Shown here: piece by piece, positions 1 to 14,200 of the stretch
Numbering within the stretch: position 1 is the stretch's first letter
Layout of the letters: every line of letters starts with the position of its first letter
Assembly (NCBI GenBank): GCA_028023455.1
Contig: JAQFVV010012510.1
Span: 3,761,420 to 3,825,419, forward strand
DNA from: Epiperipatus broadwayi
Lineage: Eukaryota; Onychophora; Udeonychophora; Euonychophora; Peripatidae
Length of the DNA: 64,000 bases
Direction of reading: 5' to 3'
The notes under the pieces: generated by a model
Told to the model about the DNA's origin: nothing
Seen by the model: only the letters and a program-made list of their open reading frames with translations
Database searches by the model: none
Position numbers and translations under genes: made by a program

Positions 1-1173
1 CAAATGAAAGTGTATATGAGAGGAGTTATTGTAGACAATATATATAATCATCTTATGTAATCAGGAAAATTTCTTGGATGAATGGGAGAAAAAATTGGTA
101 AATGAAGCAAAGAAAAGAAAGGGTTTGGTAAAGAAACTAACAGTATTTTCATATAATAAATGTGATGTAGCTAGAATTGTATGGAAGGGAGTTGCAGTAG
201 CAGGGTTAACATATGGTAATGATGCATTATGTGTTAGGAAAAAGTTTTTAGATTATTTAGAGAAAGTACAAAGGGAAGTAGGAAGACATGCATTAGATGC
301 AGAGATGTGGACAGCAAAGGAGGCAATTCAAGGAGAAATGGGATAGTCAAGTTTTTATATGAGAGATGCAAAAAGTAAAATGAAAATGTTTGATAGGCTG
401 CAGTTTATGGATAGTAAAAGAATAGCCAAAATAGTGTTTAATTGGGTTATGAGTAAAGGGCAGGTAACAAGATGGGTGAGAAAGGTAATGCGGTATGCAA
501 AAGATTTGGATAAAGAATTTATATCAGTATACTTGTATAAAAGGTGGGATGATTGTGTTAGGAGGATTGTTGAGTGTTATAGTGGTAAGGAATGGGGTAA
601 AAGAATAGAAGCATTAATAAAAAAGGAGTTGGAGAGATGGAGAACTAGTATGGAGGGTAAGAAGAGTTTAAATATATGTAGAAGTAAATGGAATATTGGA
701 TGCGAGTTAATTTATGATAATAGTAAAGAAAGTAGTTTATTGTTTAAGGCTCGAACAAGATCTTTAGCAACAAGAGAATATACATGTAAATGGAAAACTA
801 TGGATGATTTAGTATGCAAATTGTGTAAGGAAGGTATTGAAAATATTAGGCATCAACTGATTGAATGTAAATGCTTGAAAGCAGAAAGAATACAGATAAT
901 GAACTTATGGGAGAATAGGTATGAACAAAGTGACTATACAGAAAGTGAGTTATTGGTTTTTATGCTGGGTTTGTGAAAAGATAAGGGGAATTTAGATATA
1001 AAGGCCATAGAGTTGACAAAGATTATGTTGTGGAAATGGGATGGGGCAGAATATGGGAAGACTTAGAGTGGGGAATAGAAAATAAAGTGGCTAACAGGCT
1101 TATCTGGGCATAATTGCTGAGATATTCTTGACTTCGTTTAAGGAGAAGCCAAAATACATCTCATCACATCACA
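1..1173 (+). pseudogene. LINE copy A, 3' part of reverse transcriptase ORF (decayed)
   Basis: This is the 3' end of a non-LTR retrotransposon that runs off the left edge of the window. One reading frame runs from about 74 to 976, broken by a TAG at 344-346. It encodes the region after the RT palm. Recognisable blocks are [35 protein letters not shown] and a terminal CKLC...H...C zinc-knuckle-like motif near 815-870. The same blocks recur at 13076-13960 and 59880-60760, so this is a family and not a host gene. From memory the YDNS..S.LLF.AR block resembles abundant tick LINEs. The 3' end is a short catcacatcacat tail at about 1160-1173. The sense strand is strikingly poor in C. It is not functional as it stands. 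Confidence 0.8.
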
Positions 1174-1975
1174 TATGAATATATGAAGAAATGCAAAGAA
1201 AGTCAAGGAGAAGAATAAGAATATACTTCTAAAAAGTATATATTATTAAGAAATATTAACTGTTAATACTATTTAGATGAAATTCATCTTATTATTATTT
1301 GGTATGTTTCAACTATTTGAAATAATTTTTAATCTTCAAATTTATATAAACCATATTTTTTCTTTATGTTGATTTTCTAAAATTAGTTAACTAATTGTTT
1401 GGCACGGCTTGAGTTTAAAACCTTAGGCTGGTTGAATATTTCAGGTCATTAACTTGAAAAAAAAAAACTATATATATATGATTAGTGAAATTGTTATTCT
1501 TTAAATTTTATTCTACCAAATATCTTACTGAAAAAAAGGCTAAAAGCAGTAATGCATTTAAAAAAAGTATGGGAATGTTGACTACATTAAATACAAAACC
1601 ATTATTATTTGTTTCAGTATGTATGGGATTAGGTGAGGCTGCAGAATTCTGATAGGATACGTAGTCATCACACATATTCTAGCATGTAAGCAAGTAGCTA
1701 GTTGAAGACCCAGAAGCCTAATCATGCTGGAGTGCATAATAACCATTGTTATTTTCTCCAGCAGGATGATATGTGGTTGGATGATGATCTATTGTCCTAT
1801 CTGCATTGGACTATGTGCCACTATTTGTGGCCAGCCGAAACAAAATGTTTACATGCTTATAGAATCTTACATAAAATAATGTTCCGTTTATAATTTAATT
1901 TATGATATGTTAAAAAAGTATATTAACTTTTGTTTTTGAATTCCATTTAACTTAAAACTATAAAACTATAGAAGT
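1174..1975. other. AT-rich stretch with no gene recognised
   Basis: This is AT-rich sequence between the LINE tail and the first inverted repeat. The short reading frame at 1702-1893 matches nothing I know and has no splice context. The ACY1 exon that must precede 2201 was not found here and probably lies before the window. Confidence 0.5.
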
Positions 1976-2120
1976 AAAACAGGCAAAACTCTCGATACAG
2001 TAGTGCCCACTCAGTGCAAGCCAGAGTAATCAATGGATGCCAGAAGACACTAGTATATGGAGAGTTTTGCCTGTTTTAATAAGTTATGAGCAAGCATAAG
2101 AAATGGTGATCATGTGATGT
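1976..2120. repeat. Family A inverted repeat, short form without ribozyme
   Basis: Left arm begins aaaacaggcaaaactctc. The right arm is its reverse complement, ending in gagagttttgcctgtttt followed by the family terminus gtgatcatgtgatg. The middle keeps the family phrase caatggatgccagaag, but the hammerhead part seen in longer copies is missing. Related copies lie at 5610, 8996, 21549, 31500, 35800, 39607, 54060 and 62832. It lies in an ACY1 intron or just upstream of the first visible exon. Confidence 0.75.
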
Positions 2121-2200
2121 ATGTAACTAGAGATAAAAATAATAACTATAAAAATTTTGCTAATAATTCTTATTAGTAATATGACATTTTTGTTTGATAG

Positions 2201-2238
2201 TTTTTGATATACGAATTAGTCCTTCATTACCTTTTGAA
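2201..2238 (+). CDS. ACY1: ACY1 exon (FDIRISPSLPFE)
   Basis: A 38-bp exon between tttgatag and gtaagta. It enters with two bases of a split codon and then reads FDIRISPSLPFE, matching the conserved FD.R..P strand of M20 peptidases that precedes the dimerisation-domain helix. It ends in phase 0, as the next exon requires. It is short, but both splice sites and the family match agree. Confidence 0.85.
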
Positions 2239-5200
2239 GTAAGTATTTTTTTCTCTTACTAAAATTAATTTATTTTGTAAATATTTATTATAATTCTGTT
2301 ACTGTGAAGAGGTTATTTCTAAATACATTAAAGCTTACTGTTAAAAAGTAGCTGTAAATTATAATAAATATATCTTAAATCTTTTAATTGAATATTACTA
2401 TAAAATTAGAAATATTTCAATATATTCTGACATTTAAGTAAGCTTCTATAATTTATCTTCTATTTATAATTATGATTTGTGCATGCTTAGCAGATTAGAT
2501 AATAATAATTGAAACTTTCATTTGTTTCATTACATTATTTCATATGATTTGCTATTAAAATATTAGTGATACTCTTGTCTTGGAAGAGTTGAATCAACAT
2601 TACTGTTACCTGTTACTTTTGTTTCCAATAAATAAATAGGAAGATGTAATTCTCTCTAAAGGTCATTATAGTAATTTCTGATAGTTAAATAGTGGTAACT
2701 TTGGCTTTTTTTAAATGTAGTTGATACAGATTTGAATTACATTAGAATAATTATAGTATTAATTTTTTAATAGAATAAAAATTGAGCCAAAAAAGAATTG
2801 GACTATTGGCAATATAAAGGAAGATTGTATTATATATATATATAGAGCTCACAAAATAAGCTTTTAACAAGCTTTGAGAATATCCCCAATCTCAGACCAT
2901 TTTCTGCAACTGGCGTCGTCAGTGAGGTTCTAGGGTATTCAAGCATTAGCTTAAAAATACCAGGACAAGCCCAAGTAGAAAATCTGAAATTTTCAGACAT
3001 CCATATGTCTTCGAATCCAGCTATCTAACTTAAATATTCTATGGAATTGAACTAAGTTCAGATACACCATATATTAATAGCTTTAGCAATATAGAATCGC
3101 CAAAGCCTTAATGGCAAAAAATAAAATTACAAAAAAAAAAATCAAGTCAGATGTCACATGACTTGATTTAATAAGCTTGTATTTACAAATGTTATATATA
3201 GAGCTTGCAAAATAAGTTCTTAACAAGCTTTGAGAATATCACCAATCCCAAACCAATTTCCACTACTGGTGTCATCAGTGAGATGTCTAATGTATTTTTA
3301 TTTTATATTTAGTTAGAGCTACTAAATGAATGATTTGGTAAAGATGGGATTTGAGTTTGAATAGAAGCATTTGTTGTATCAAATTTTTTGATAAAGCAAT
3401 ACTTTTGAGAAGTAAAGGTGAAATTATCAAATGCTAAATAAGGTAGATGATATTTACAAAAAATATAAGATGAAATTATCAATGGAAATATGTGGAGTAG
3501 ATAAAAAAAACCTGAAAATAAAAACTGGATGTGAAATTATTTACATTAATGCTTTTAAATAATGAGAAGTTGATTAACTCATGACAGTAATGAAACAAAA
3601 TTAGAATAGGAATTGCAATAACTGAATAAACTTTTAGTAAAAGTAAAGTTATTTTATTGCCGATATAAGTTAAATTGTATTTTTTTTCTTTAAACTTTTA
3701 GTAAAAGTAAAGTTATTTTATTGCCGATATAAGTTAAATTGTATTTTTTTTCTTTAAACTTTTAGTAAAAGTAAAGTTATTTTATTGCCGATATAAGTTA
3801 AATTGTATTTTTTTTCTTATCATTAGAAGCAACTGATTTGTGAAGGCTCATGGTATTTTGATATTCATTATGATTAACATTATTTATATTTCTAGTCATT
3901 AGCATTGCTCATTTTTCTTATTAAATTTAATTTCTTTTTTTACTAGTTATTGATTTTTTTGTTTATAATGATGACTTAAGAAGTTCCATCTATGAATTTC
4001 TTTTGAAGCACTCCATTTGAAAATAGTATTAAGATAGTTATATTAACATAATCTTTTTACATACTTTTGGATTATAATAGTTTATAAATGAAAGGATTTG
4101 ATAATATTCATCATATTTACTAAGTCAAAATGAATCAAAATTGACTTTAAACATAAAAGTAATTTTAACTAATCCTAATAGAGTATCATCTTTTCAAGAA
4201 AAAAAATGGATCAGCTAAACCTAGTAGAGTATTATCTTCTCAAGGAAGAGAAAAATGGATCAGCTAATCCTAGTAGAGTATTATCTTCTCAAGGAGGAGA
4301 AAAATGGATCAGCTAATCCTAATAGAGTATCATCTTTTCAAGAAGAAAAATGGATCAGCTAAACCTAGTAGAGTATTATCTTCTCAAGGAAGAGAAAAAT
4401 GGATCAGCTAATCCTAGTAGAGTATTATCTTCTCAAGGAGGAGAAAAATGGATCAGCTAATCCTAATAGAGTATCATCTTTTCAAGAAGAAAAATGGATC
4501 AGCTAAACCTAGTAGAGTATTATCTTCTCAAGGAAGAGAAAAATGGATCAGCTAATCCTAGTAGAGTATTATCTTCTCAAGGAAGAGAAAAATGGATCAG
4601 CTAATCCTAGTAGAGTATTATCTTCTCAAGGAGGAGAAAAATGGATCAGCTAATCCTAATAGAATATCATCTTCTCAAGAAGAAAAATGAATCAGCTAAA
4701 CCTAGTAGAGTATTTATCTTCTCAAGGAGAAGACAAATGTATCAGTTAATCCTAGTAATCATCTTCTCAAGGATAAGAAAAATGGATCAACTAATCCTAA
4801 GTAGAGTATCATTTTGATAATTAATAATTTTTTTCTCTCTTTTATTATTGGACATTTTTTTCTAATGGCAGAAAATTTTAATTATGCTAATATGTTTGGC
4901 GATTTTTCCCTTTTTTTTTTTTTTAGTAAATTAATTGTATCTTTTTTTTTCTTTAAATAGACATTCAATCAACAAATGGAAGAATGGTTACGCCAAGCAG
5001 GTGATGGAATTCACTGTGAAGTCTTACAGGTAAATAAATTTTTGCTTTTTTATTTTTATGCATGTAAACTTAACTGTTATTTTATAAGAAATTATCTGTT
5101 ATTTTAAATAACTTAAACTCTAGATAAAGTTTAAAATAAATAAAAATTATTTCTTTATATATATATATACATCAGATATGTTTATTGAAAGAATGGAAAT

Positions 5201-8200
5201 ATCTTTTTATACAGAAATATTTTTGTATGAGCTTGCATGTTCTTAGTAATAGGTGTGCATTTAAATATATATATTCCATCTTTCACAACACATAGATAAG
5301 AAAAACTTAAGTTTCAACATTTGTTATAATATTTTGCTAAGTCACTTTTGATATCTTGATCTGATATCATATTCATAATGATTGATATGAATATGATATC
5401 ACAGGATATTGAAAGCGGGCTTAGCGTATTATAACAACTGTTGAAACTTAAGCTTTTCTTATCTAAGAATTTCTAGAGCTTATAATTTAATTGAATTACA
5501 TTTGTCTAAGAGAAGTTAACAGCATATATATAATTACTTTCAAGTATGTAAGTGATATATGTTTCTAGTTTCTGAATTGTGTTTGATGATGCTAAGTAGA
5601 TGATAAGCCAATGACCACCACTTCTTATGCTTGTGTATAGCTGTTGTTAAAACAGGCAAAACTCACTATACGTATTGCCACACACAGCAAGCTAGATTAA
5701 TCAATGGATGCCAGAAGGCTTGTGCATAAAATCCCCATCTAGTGCCTACTCATCCAATATCCCCAGACTAGTTTCTGGCTTGTGGCCTTCATCAATGAGT
5801 AGATGATCTTAATACTGGTTCTTATGTGCCACTTTTTATTTTTCAATTTCAAAACATTTAAGAATTATAATTTTACTGCTAGCTATATAAATAAGAAGTG
5901 GTGTTTTATATCAGTTATTTATATGTTTAATAATTTATATAATTGTAATTTGATTACGATACAGATATTTCAACCTTTTTACAATAACATATTACGAATA
6001 TGTTTAATAGTTTATATAATTGTAATTTGATTACGATACAGATATTTCAACCTTTTTACAATAATATATTATGAATTTGTAATGATGAGTAGATTTTTTG
6101 GCTGAAGAAATAAAAATGAAAACATTCTTTTGTTTTTAATATATCACTGTTTATTTATTTTAAATCAGTAATTATCTCGGGAGTAAATTAGTTGAATTAA
6201 TATGAAATTTATAAATAAAAAGTTTACTTTAATAAATAATGATTTTTTTCTGAAATTGAATCAATGATTTTGAATTTAATCTGCCATTTTATTTTATTAA
6301 CAGATCATGCTCTAATTCAAATTTACTAACAATAGCGAATATAAAAATATAAATTAATTACATATGTAATTACATAATATATACCTTTAACAATTATAGT
6401 AAGCAATATCTAATAGTGAATTTTTATTTTCTCTGTCTTCTAGTTGGGAAAGTTGCCTGATGAAATATGTCTTAACTGTCAAGTATGTAATTTGTTTTTA
6501 TTTTTTCACTAGTTAATATTACATCATATTGCTTACTAAAAATTTGATGTTTGCTGACCTTCTCCATCTATGACTCAGACGGACATGTTTCTAATTCTTT
6601 ATCCAAGTGTGCAAAACATTTTGCTTATGCAAATTTCATGCATTATCTAGCTTTTCAGAAAATTAAAATGATAATAAGAACGAACAACAAAAATTTAAAT
6701 AATGATTTCCGATTTTGACTCGACTAAAATAAAATTATTAACGTTCAAATGTATTTATTATGCGAGTAGATCATATGAAATTAAAGAGAAAGGATTTCAA
6801 CTTTTTAACATATGTACCTTACTGATTTTTATAATAACTCGACGACGCTTCAAATTGGCCTTTATAAATCAATTTAGTGTAAAGATAAGATGGCTACTCT
6901 TGTCTTTATAAAGTCTCTATTTTGCGTTTGATTTTCCTCTGTACTCAATACAGCATCATTGAGCTATTATAAAAATCAGTAAGGCGCATATGTTAAAAAG
7001 GTGAAATCCTTTCTCTTTAATTAATAAAATTATTAGTATATTTATTAAAATGCATTAATATAGATATATATAAGGAAATTAATCTTCAAACCTGTTCTGT
7101 TCATTTTTAGAATGTTTTAAAAAATACTAACTAAAGTAATATTAAAAAAATATTTATTTTTACATCTGCTTTGGCAGTGGTAAATTTATTCATTACATAT
7201 TTTATCTAAATCAATAGTCTCTTCCTTGTTGAAAACTTTTAATTCACATATCAATGATTTTTTTAAAGAAACTTTTTTTTGAATCTGTTCGTAAGAATGA
7301 AACATTTGCAGGCTTAATATTGCATTCTGGGAATGTTTTTCAATATCTTTTTATTTCCAAAGTTAAAAAAAAACTTCTTTATTTTCTAAATAAATTTTTT
7401 TATTTCACAAATAGTTTTCATTCATTTTTTCACACATTATATGCTCATTCATTTGACAGAATTAATTAACATTGTTTATAATTACTTTCATTTTCTTTAG
7501 ACTTGTGTGTTTTCATTTTTCTTCTCTGTATCTTCGTAAAACATATGCCATAACCAAATGAATATTTCAGTCACTGGATTTTTCTATTTCATTCATCACT
7601 ACATTTTTTTTTTCCATTAGAAAATTCCTCTGCAATTCTTACATCAATTTAGACATATAATTCTAATATGTAATCAAATGGAAATATTTTTTATAATAGA
7701 ACAAATATCACTTTACGATATATCAGAGTTCCTCTTTCAATCACCTCATTTATCCATTTTAATTTAAATGTACTTTTGTTTTTTTATGTTTTTTACCTTT
7801 CACATTGTTGATCTAATGAAAGAATATTATGTCAATGATGTTACTATTACCAAATATTTTAGGCACTTTATTATATTTGATTAGCATGCAAAGATATGGA
7901 TAAATTGAGAAGAATTAAGAAAAATAGCACTTTTATGACCATCAATAAAACATATGGCTTACGGCTTTTTTTTAAATGATTTTTTCATATGCATGCACAT
8001 GCACACACACAAACTGTTCAATAATATAATCTTAAATATGAATGTAGAACAATTTTTAGGCATATTAATAACATGGTGTTTCATAAGTAAATATTCCTTA
8101 AAAAGAGAAATGGTTGCCTCTAAAATATTGTCCAAGAATCTTTAGTATACAATGATTGGACCCATAATGGAATCTACTGAATTGTAATTTTAGTCAGGTT

Positions 8201-11200
8201 TATATAGAGTTACTATAATCATTATATCTAACATGCAGATTATATATATACCTGTACAAACAATGTAATATATAGGGTAATTTGAGCTCAGACTTTCACA
8301 CGACCCTCAACTCTCCACACGATCTCTATAATAAAGATGAACATTATGAAAATTTTGATAAAAAATTTAGTAACTTGTTTTATAATAAAAATTCATATGA
8401 GTACAGTAGCCACTTGAATAAAAGTTCGAATAGTTTGTATTTTACTTTTGCAAATTTGAACAAGTTATTTCTTTGTATGAATGTGTTTTCTTCCTGAAAG
8501 AAGGTGCACTTATTAGATGAAAAGATCCTGTGACCAAGTGACCCTTGTGACATTATCGATGATATATTGCCATTGTTTGCCAATTTCTTGGTCATAGTTT
8601 AGTCTACCATTCCAATATGTAGAAGCTGCTACAAGTATTACTAGTCCTTTGCATTATGTATAAAGATTCTTTTTATATAAGATATAAGTAGCTGCATATT
8701 ATATATATAAGTCATATATACAATGACATCATTACATATTTTATAATATATACAATAAGTGACAATTAAAAAAATAATAAAATACAAGGAGGAAATTTGG
8801 AAAATCAAAACCTAGAAAGTGAACCTATTTTTAACAGACATGTGATTAGCTTAATCTATCTTAAATTAATGCTATAAATGGTGACATAAATAATTATAAA
8901 AATGATCCATATTGCAATCAAATCAGTACATCTCATCATTTTAATTCATCTATAAATGATAAAAATATTCTTTAGTAATAGTAAAATTTATTTAAACAAA
9001 GGCAAAACTCTCCATACAGTAGCGCCACCCTGTGCCAAACAGAGTAATCAATGGATGCCAGAAGGCTTGTGCATAAAATCCCTATCACATACATTTGTTT
9101 CAACTAATAAGACCTTATTGGTCAATATTATTTTTTTAAAAATATCCATAATGTTTCTTGTAGTGTAATATAATTTTAAAAATTTTAAAGTAAAAAAATG
9201 AATTAAAAAAAAATCAGTTTTTTAAAAATAATATAATTTATATTATTTAATCATTTTTCCCCATTCAGTAATAATCTATTTTTCCATCTCAACCTTAGAG
9301 TAAATAAATTGCTATAAAAAGTTATATGATTAAATAATAATAAATAAACATTAAATATTAAAGAAGTGAAAATACAAAAATTAAAAGTTTAAACTGAGTA
9401 TCTTAAAAAAAAAGTTGTAAAAGACAAGATATGAATGGGATTTTAAATAACTAATTAAAATAAGAAAAAAAATAGTAATATGGAAAAATTTGGCGAAAAG
9501 CAGTGGTTTATGATATATTATTAGTGGCAAGGCTTATTAAAAAGTAAATAAAAAAGTAATAAAGAAATACAGAAAGAAAAGGTGAAATTAGATTGGAAAA
9601 ACACTCCAAAACATTAAATTAGTTATTAAGTCATGAAATTTTCTGTGAAAGTAAACCAGAAATAGTTTATGAGATTGATTATGATATGATAAGTTTTTAT
9701 TTAGAACACTTAGAGAAAAGAATAATAGAAAGAGAAATTAAGAATGATAGAGCAATAAATAGGAAAAATAAAATTGTATGTCCATATAATTGTTTTGGAT
9801 ACATATAAAATATAAAAACAATAAAATATAACAAAAGTTTATAAATCAAGGCTAAATATATGGACATATTTTAAAAATCAATACAAATGACGTTAAAGTG
9901 ATCATTATTAAATAATTTTGAAATAATAACTGGAGATTAATTTTGGGATTAAATTTAAGAATCATCATCCACTACCACATGAAAATTTCTCCAAATTTAA
10001 TGCAGTTTCTCAATTCATGTCATGCTAACAAATTTTTTTATTTCATTCATTCAACTTGCGTGAGGTCTATTTTTAAATATTTTAGTCTTTTAAAATCCTG
10101 TTGAAGACTTCAACTGTCCATATATTATCATTTCCTCCAGTAATATATCCAGCCCAGTTTCATTTGCCTCTTAATTCTTTCAATGATGTCTGCTGTTCTC
10201 TCATCCAAATATTTCATTTTAGATCCCTTCTTGTTATTCCTAACATACATCGTTCTATACATCATTGATTGGTCTGAAGTTTCTGTATTGTTCTATTAAA
10301 TGCTTATCTATAAATAAAAAGTGGTAAAGCGCATACATTAAAAACAGATTTTCAAACTTGTAAGCATATTTCTTTTCAATATTATTTCTACCAAAAGCAT
10401 TACATCCAATTATAATTATGTAATTAATTTCATCCATTATGTTCCATCAGTATGAATAATCTGACCAAGATGTTTGAAGTTGATAATTTCTTCTAATTCA
10501 TGACTATAAATCTTAATTTTCTTTTCCTGAGAAAAGTCATTGAACATTACTGTTTTTTGTTTTTTTTAGTATTTATGTTTAGGCTTATTATCTTACTTAC
10601 ATCTTATAATTATTAACACATTTCTTCAAATTATGTTATGTTTGTGGATGTGCGGGATTTTTTTATTAGTAAGAGGGAATTATATAGCAAAAATGAATTG
10701 CACTTAACAAAACAAAGAAGTGAAGTTTTAGGGAGTTTGATTTATAAAGAATATAATTTTGGAAACTTATAAAGGAAGGTGGGGTTTTAAATTGCAGTAC
10801 TATCAGAAAGAAGAAGAATGGTTGGCATGTAAAAAATAAAGAATAGCTGATTTAAATATAAATGTATTTGTGGAGATAGAATGAATCTGTAAAATTAATG
10901 ATAAGTAACTTATTTATAAAAGTAATGGAGAAAAAAGAGTCAAAAGAATTTATAAAAGAGTAGTTAGGAAATAAGAAATTGTTAAAATTGAATATTTGAA
11001 TATGCAAGGTGGTAGGAGACCAGAAAAGTGGCTGGAATTAAACAAAACAGTTAAAAATGAAAAGCTTGAGGGATTAACAGTAGTGGAAACACATCTAAGA
11101 GAAGAAGAAGAAAAAAGGAGTTGTTGTATAAGAGTTATGTCAAAAAAATATTTCAATCTATTAAATGTCAAGAACTTTTGTGGTTTGAGATAAGGTTAGG

Positions 11201-14200
11201 AAGACAAGAATGGATGGTGGCTATAGTATATATAGCCACTGGAGATAGTCAAACTATAATGGAAGGAAAACAATAGTATATATAAATAGTTAAGGATATA
11301 CAGAGCTTCAAAAAAAAGGAGAAGAGAATAATGGTTATAGGAGATATGAATGGGCATATTGAAGAAATTGGTGATCATAGATAACAAGAATGGACAGCTT
11401 TGAAGAATTTTTGTCAGAGAATGAATGTGAGCATGGAAATTTATCAAATGTTTATGAGGGACAATACACATGGTCTAGAAATAATTTATTTCATACAATA
11501 AGTAGAGATAGAGGGAATGAATAAAGTATGGAAAATTAAAGTGTTTGATAATGAAGAGAGAGTATGAAATGATCATAATTTCTTTATAATAGAAATGGTT
11601 AGTAATGTGATGGAATATAATAATAAAAGTAGAAAGGATAGTGAAAGATGTGGATGGAGAATGAATGATAAAAATAATATAAAATAAAAGTTGAAGAAAC
11701 CATGGAAGAGTTGGTTGGGGATGAATATGAGAAAAGTGGTAAATAAGGTTTTAGGTGAGAATATAAACAGGAATAAAAGTAATAGAAAAATGAGAATTAG
11801 TAAATGTATAAAAGAGAGGAAAAAAGCATGCACATAATATAAGTGTGCTATTAAGAATAAAGAAAGTGAAAAAGATGTTAATGTTAAATAGGTAAAGTAC
11901 TTTTTTAAAAAGAAGTTGGTTAAAATAGATAATTGTAGAGATAGAATGAATCTAAAATATTAATAAAAATGGAAGAAAAGGGAGTAAAAAATTTTGCAAA
12001 TACATTAAAAGCAGGAATGTAGGGGAGAGAAAAATAGTATTACTAGATGATGAGGTAATAGAGTGTAGCTCTAGAGAAGAATTAGAGACTTAAATAAGTA
12101 TGTAATGGATTTAGAAAAGATGTTAGATGTGAAGGACAGAGTAATAACAAATATAAAGGCTTATAGTAATGGAAATATTAGGTTTACAGAAAATGAACTG
12201 AATGAGGCAGGGAAGAAATTAAAAGTGGAAAGACAAAAGGTTTAGATGGATGGGCAGCATGAATTTAAGACATAGAACAAAATTAAACCTATTATCATAT
12301 TTTAATAAGATGGCACAGAAGAAAGATTTTCTGTATAGTTGGAGTAATTCAAGAGTAAGATTACTACTTAAAGGAAAGAGTAAAGATCGTAGAAAGTTAA
12401 GCAATTATAAACCGATAGTGGTAACATCAGTGTTATATGAAGTTTTTGCATATATGGTGGCTGGAAGGGTCGCAAATGGAAAATAGTGGGAGATATGCAA
12501 GTAAGTTTTCGATTGGATAGGCGTATAGGAGATATTTTATTTATAGTTACACAACTTATAGATATAAGTAGAAATGCAGGTAGACAGTTATATATGGTTT
12601 TTATAGATATAGAGAAAGTGTATGATAGAATAAATAGAAATAGATTAGGGGTAAGTTTAGTAAATTTGGGAATGGATGGAGTTTTAGTGAATCCTATTAA
12701 AAGAATGTATGAAAATAATTACTATACATATCAATTAGAGAGTATAGAATTAGTTAAAATTAAAAATGGGGTGGGACTAAGGCAAGGATGTATGTGTCAC
12801 GTATTTTGTTTTTGTTGTATTTGAAAGAAATGGAGAGAGCAATAGAAAGACTAGGAAGAGGTCATTAGTAAACAGCAAGGAAGTATATACATTATTGGGT
12901 TTTTAATTTGCAGATGATGTCTTCTTGTGTAAAGAAAGTAGAGAAAATATTGAAGTTATGCTGGCAAGGTTGTGAAAGAGATGGGGGTTAAATTTAATGA
13001 AGAAAAATCAAAAGTAGTGATGAATAATACTGGGGAAATAGAAGACACTTTTTACTGGGGGATATAAAATAAAGTGTGATGATTAGGTATAACTATTTGG
13101 GACTCATCTTAAGTAATCAGAGAAATTTTTTGGATGAATGGGAGAAAAAATTGATAAATGAAGCAAAGAAAAGAAAGGGACTGATAAAGATATTAACAAT
13201 ATTTTCATATAATAAATATGTTGTAGCTAGAATTGTATGGGAGTGGCAATGTGTTAGTAAAGGGATGAGATTACTTAAAAAAAGTACAAAGAGAAGTAGG
13301 AAGACATGCATTAGATGCAGATGTGTGGATGGTAAAGAAGGCAATTCAAGGAGAAATGGGATGATTAAATTTTTACATGAGAGATACAAAAAGCAAAATG
13401 AAAATGGTTGGTAGATTGCAATTTATGGATAATAAGAGAGTAGCCAAAATAGAATTGAATTGAATTATGAATAAAGGGTGTGCAACAAGACAGGTGAGAA
13501 AGACAGTACAGTATGCAGAAGATTTGGATAAATAATTTATGTCAGTATACTTATACAAAAGATGGGATGATTGCGTTAGAAGAATTGTCGAGTGTTATAG
13601 TGTCAAGGAATGGGATAGAAGAATTGATGCATTAATAAAAAATAGGGAGTTGGAGAATTAGTATGGAGAGTAAAAGGAGTTTAAATATATATAAAGTCAA
13701 CAGAATATTGAGTGTGAGTTAATTTATGATAATAGAAAGGAAAGGAGTTTATTGTTTAAGGCTCAGACAGGATCATTAACAACAAGGGAATATACACATA
13801 AATGGGAAAATGTGTGGCAAGTTGTGTAAGAAAGGTATCAAAAATATTAAGTATCTGTTAATTGAATGTAAATACATGCAAGCAGAAAGGGTACAAATAA
13901 TGAAGTTGTGGAAGAATAAATATAAACAAAGTATACAGAAAGTGGCTTCTTAGTTTTGGAGCTGGGTTTGGGGAAAAATAAGGGGGGATTTAGATATAAA
14001 GGCCATGGAGTTGACAAAGATTATATCTGTGGAAATGGGATGGAGCAGGGTAGAGAAGAATATGGGAAAAACTTAGAGTGGGAAATGGAAAGTAAATTGG
14101 CTAACAGGTTTCTCTGGGCATAGTGGCTGAGGGATTCCTGACTCCAAAAAAGGATGTCACAGTGTATTGCATTGTGCAATCAGAAAACAGACAAAACAAG

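Larger units (their letters stand above)
2820..3310 (-). mobile_element. Retrozyme-like dimer: two direct hammerhead repeats, family B
   Basis: Two copies of a minus-strand module lie in direct orientation: about 2824-2935 and 3188-3290. Each has the tract gagctcgcaaaataag (variants), then acaagctttgagaatatc, then a hammerhead core on the minus strand. Predicted cleavage sites are 356 bp apart, so a transcript cut at both would give one 356-nt RNA. The unit between them holds gaaaatctgaaattttcag and catatgtcttcgaatccagc, both also found in the family B palindrome at 28300-28460. It carries no ORF. Known biology: short non-autonomous elements with flanking hammerheads (retrozymes) spread through circular RNA and depend on another element's reverse transcriptase. 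Activity here is inferred, not shown. Confidence 0.65.

Noticed and set aside
8005-8012. CRISPR-like or other prokaryotic features
   Set aside because: Only CA/TG and TA microsatellites occur. Repeats in the window are minisatellites, MITEs or retroelements, and the genes are spliced.
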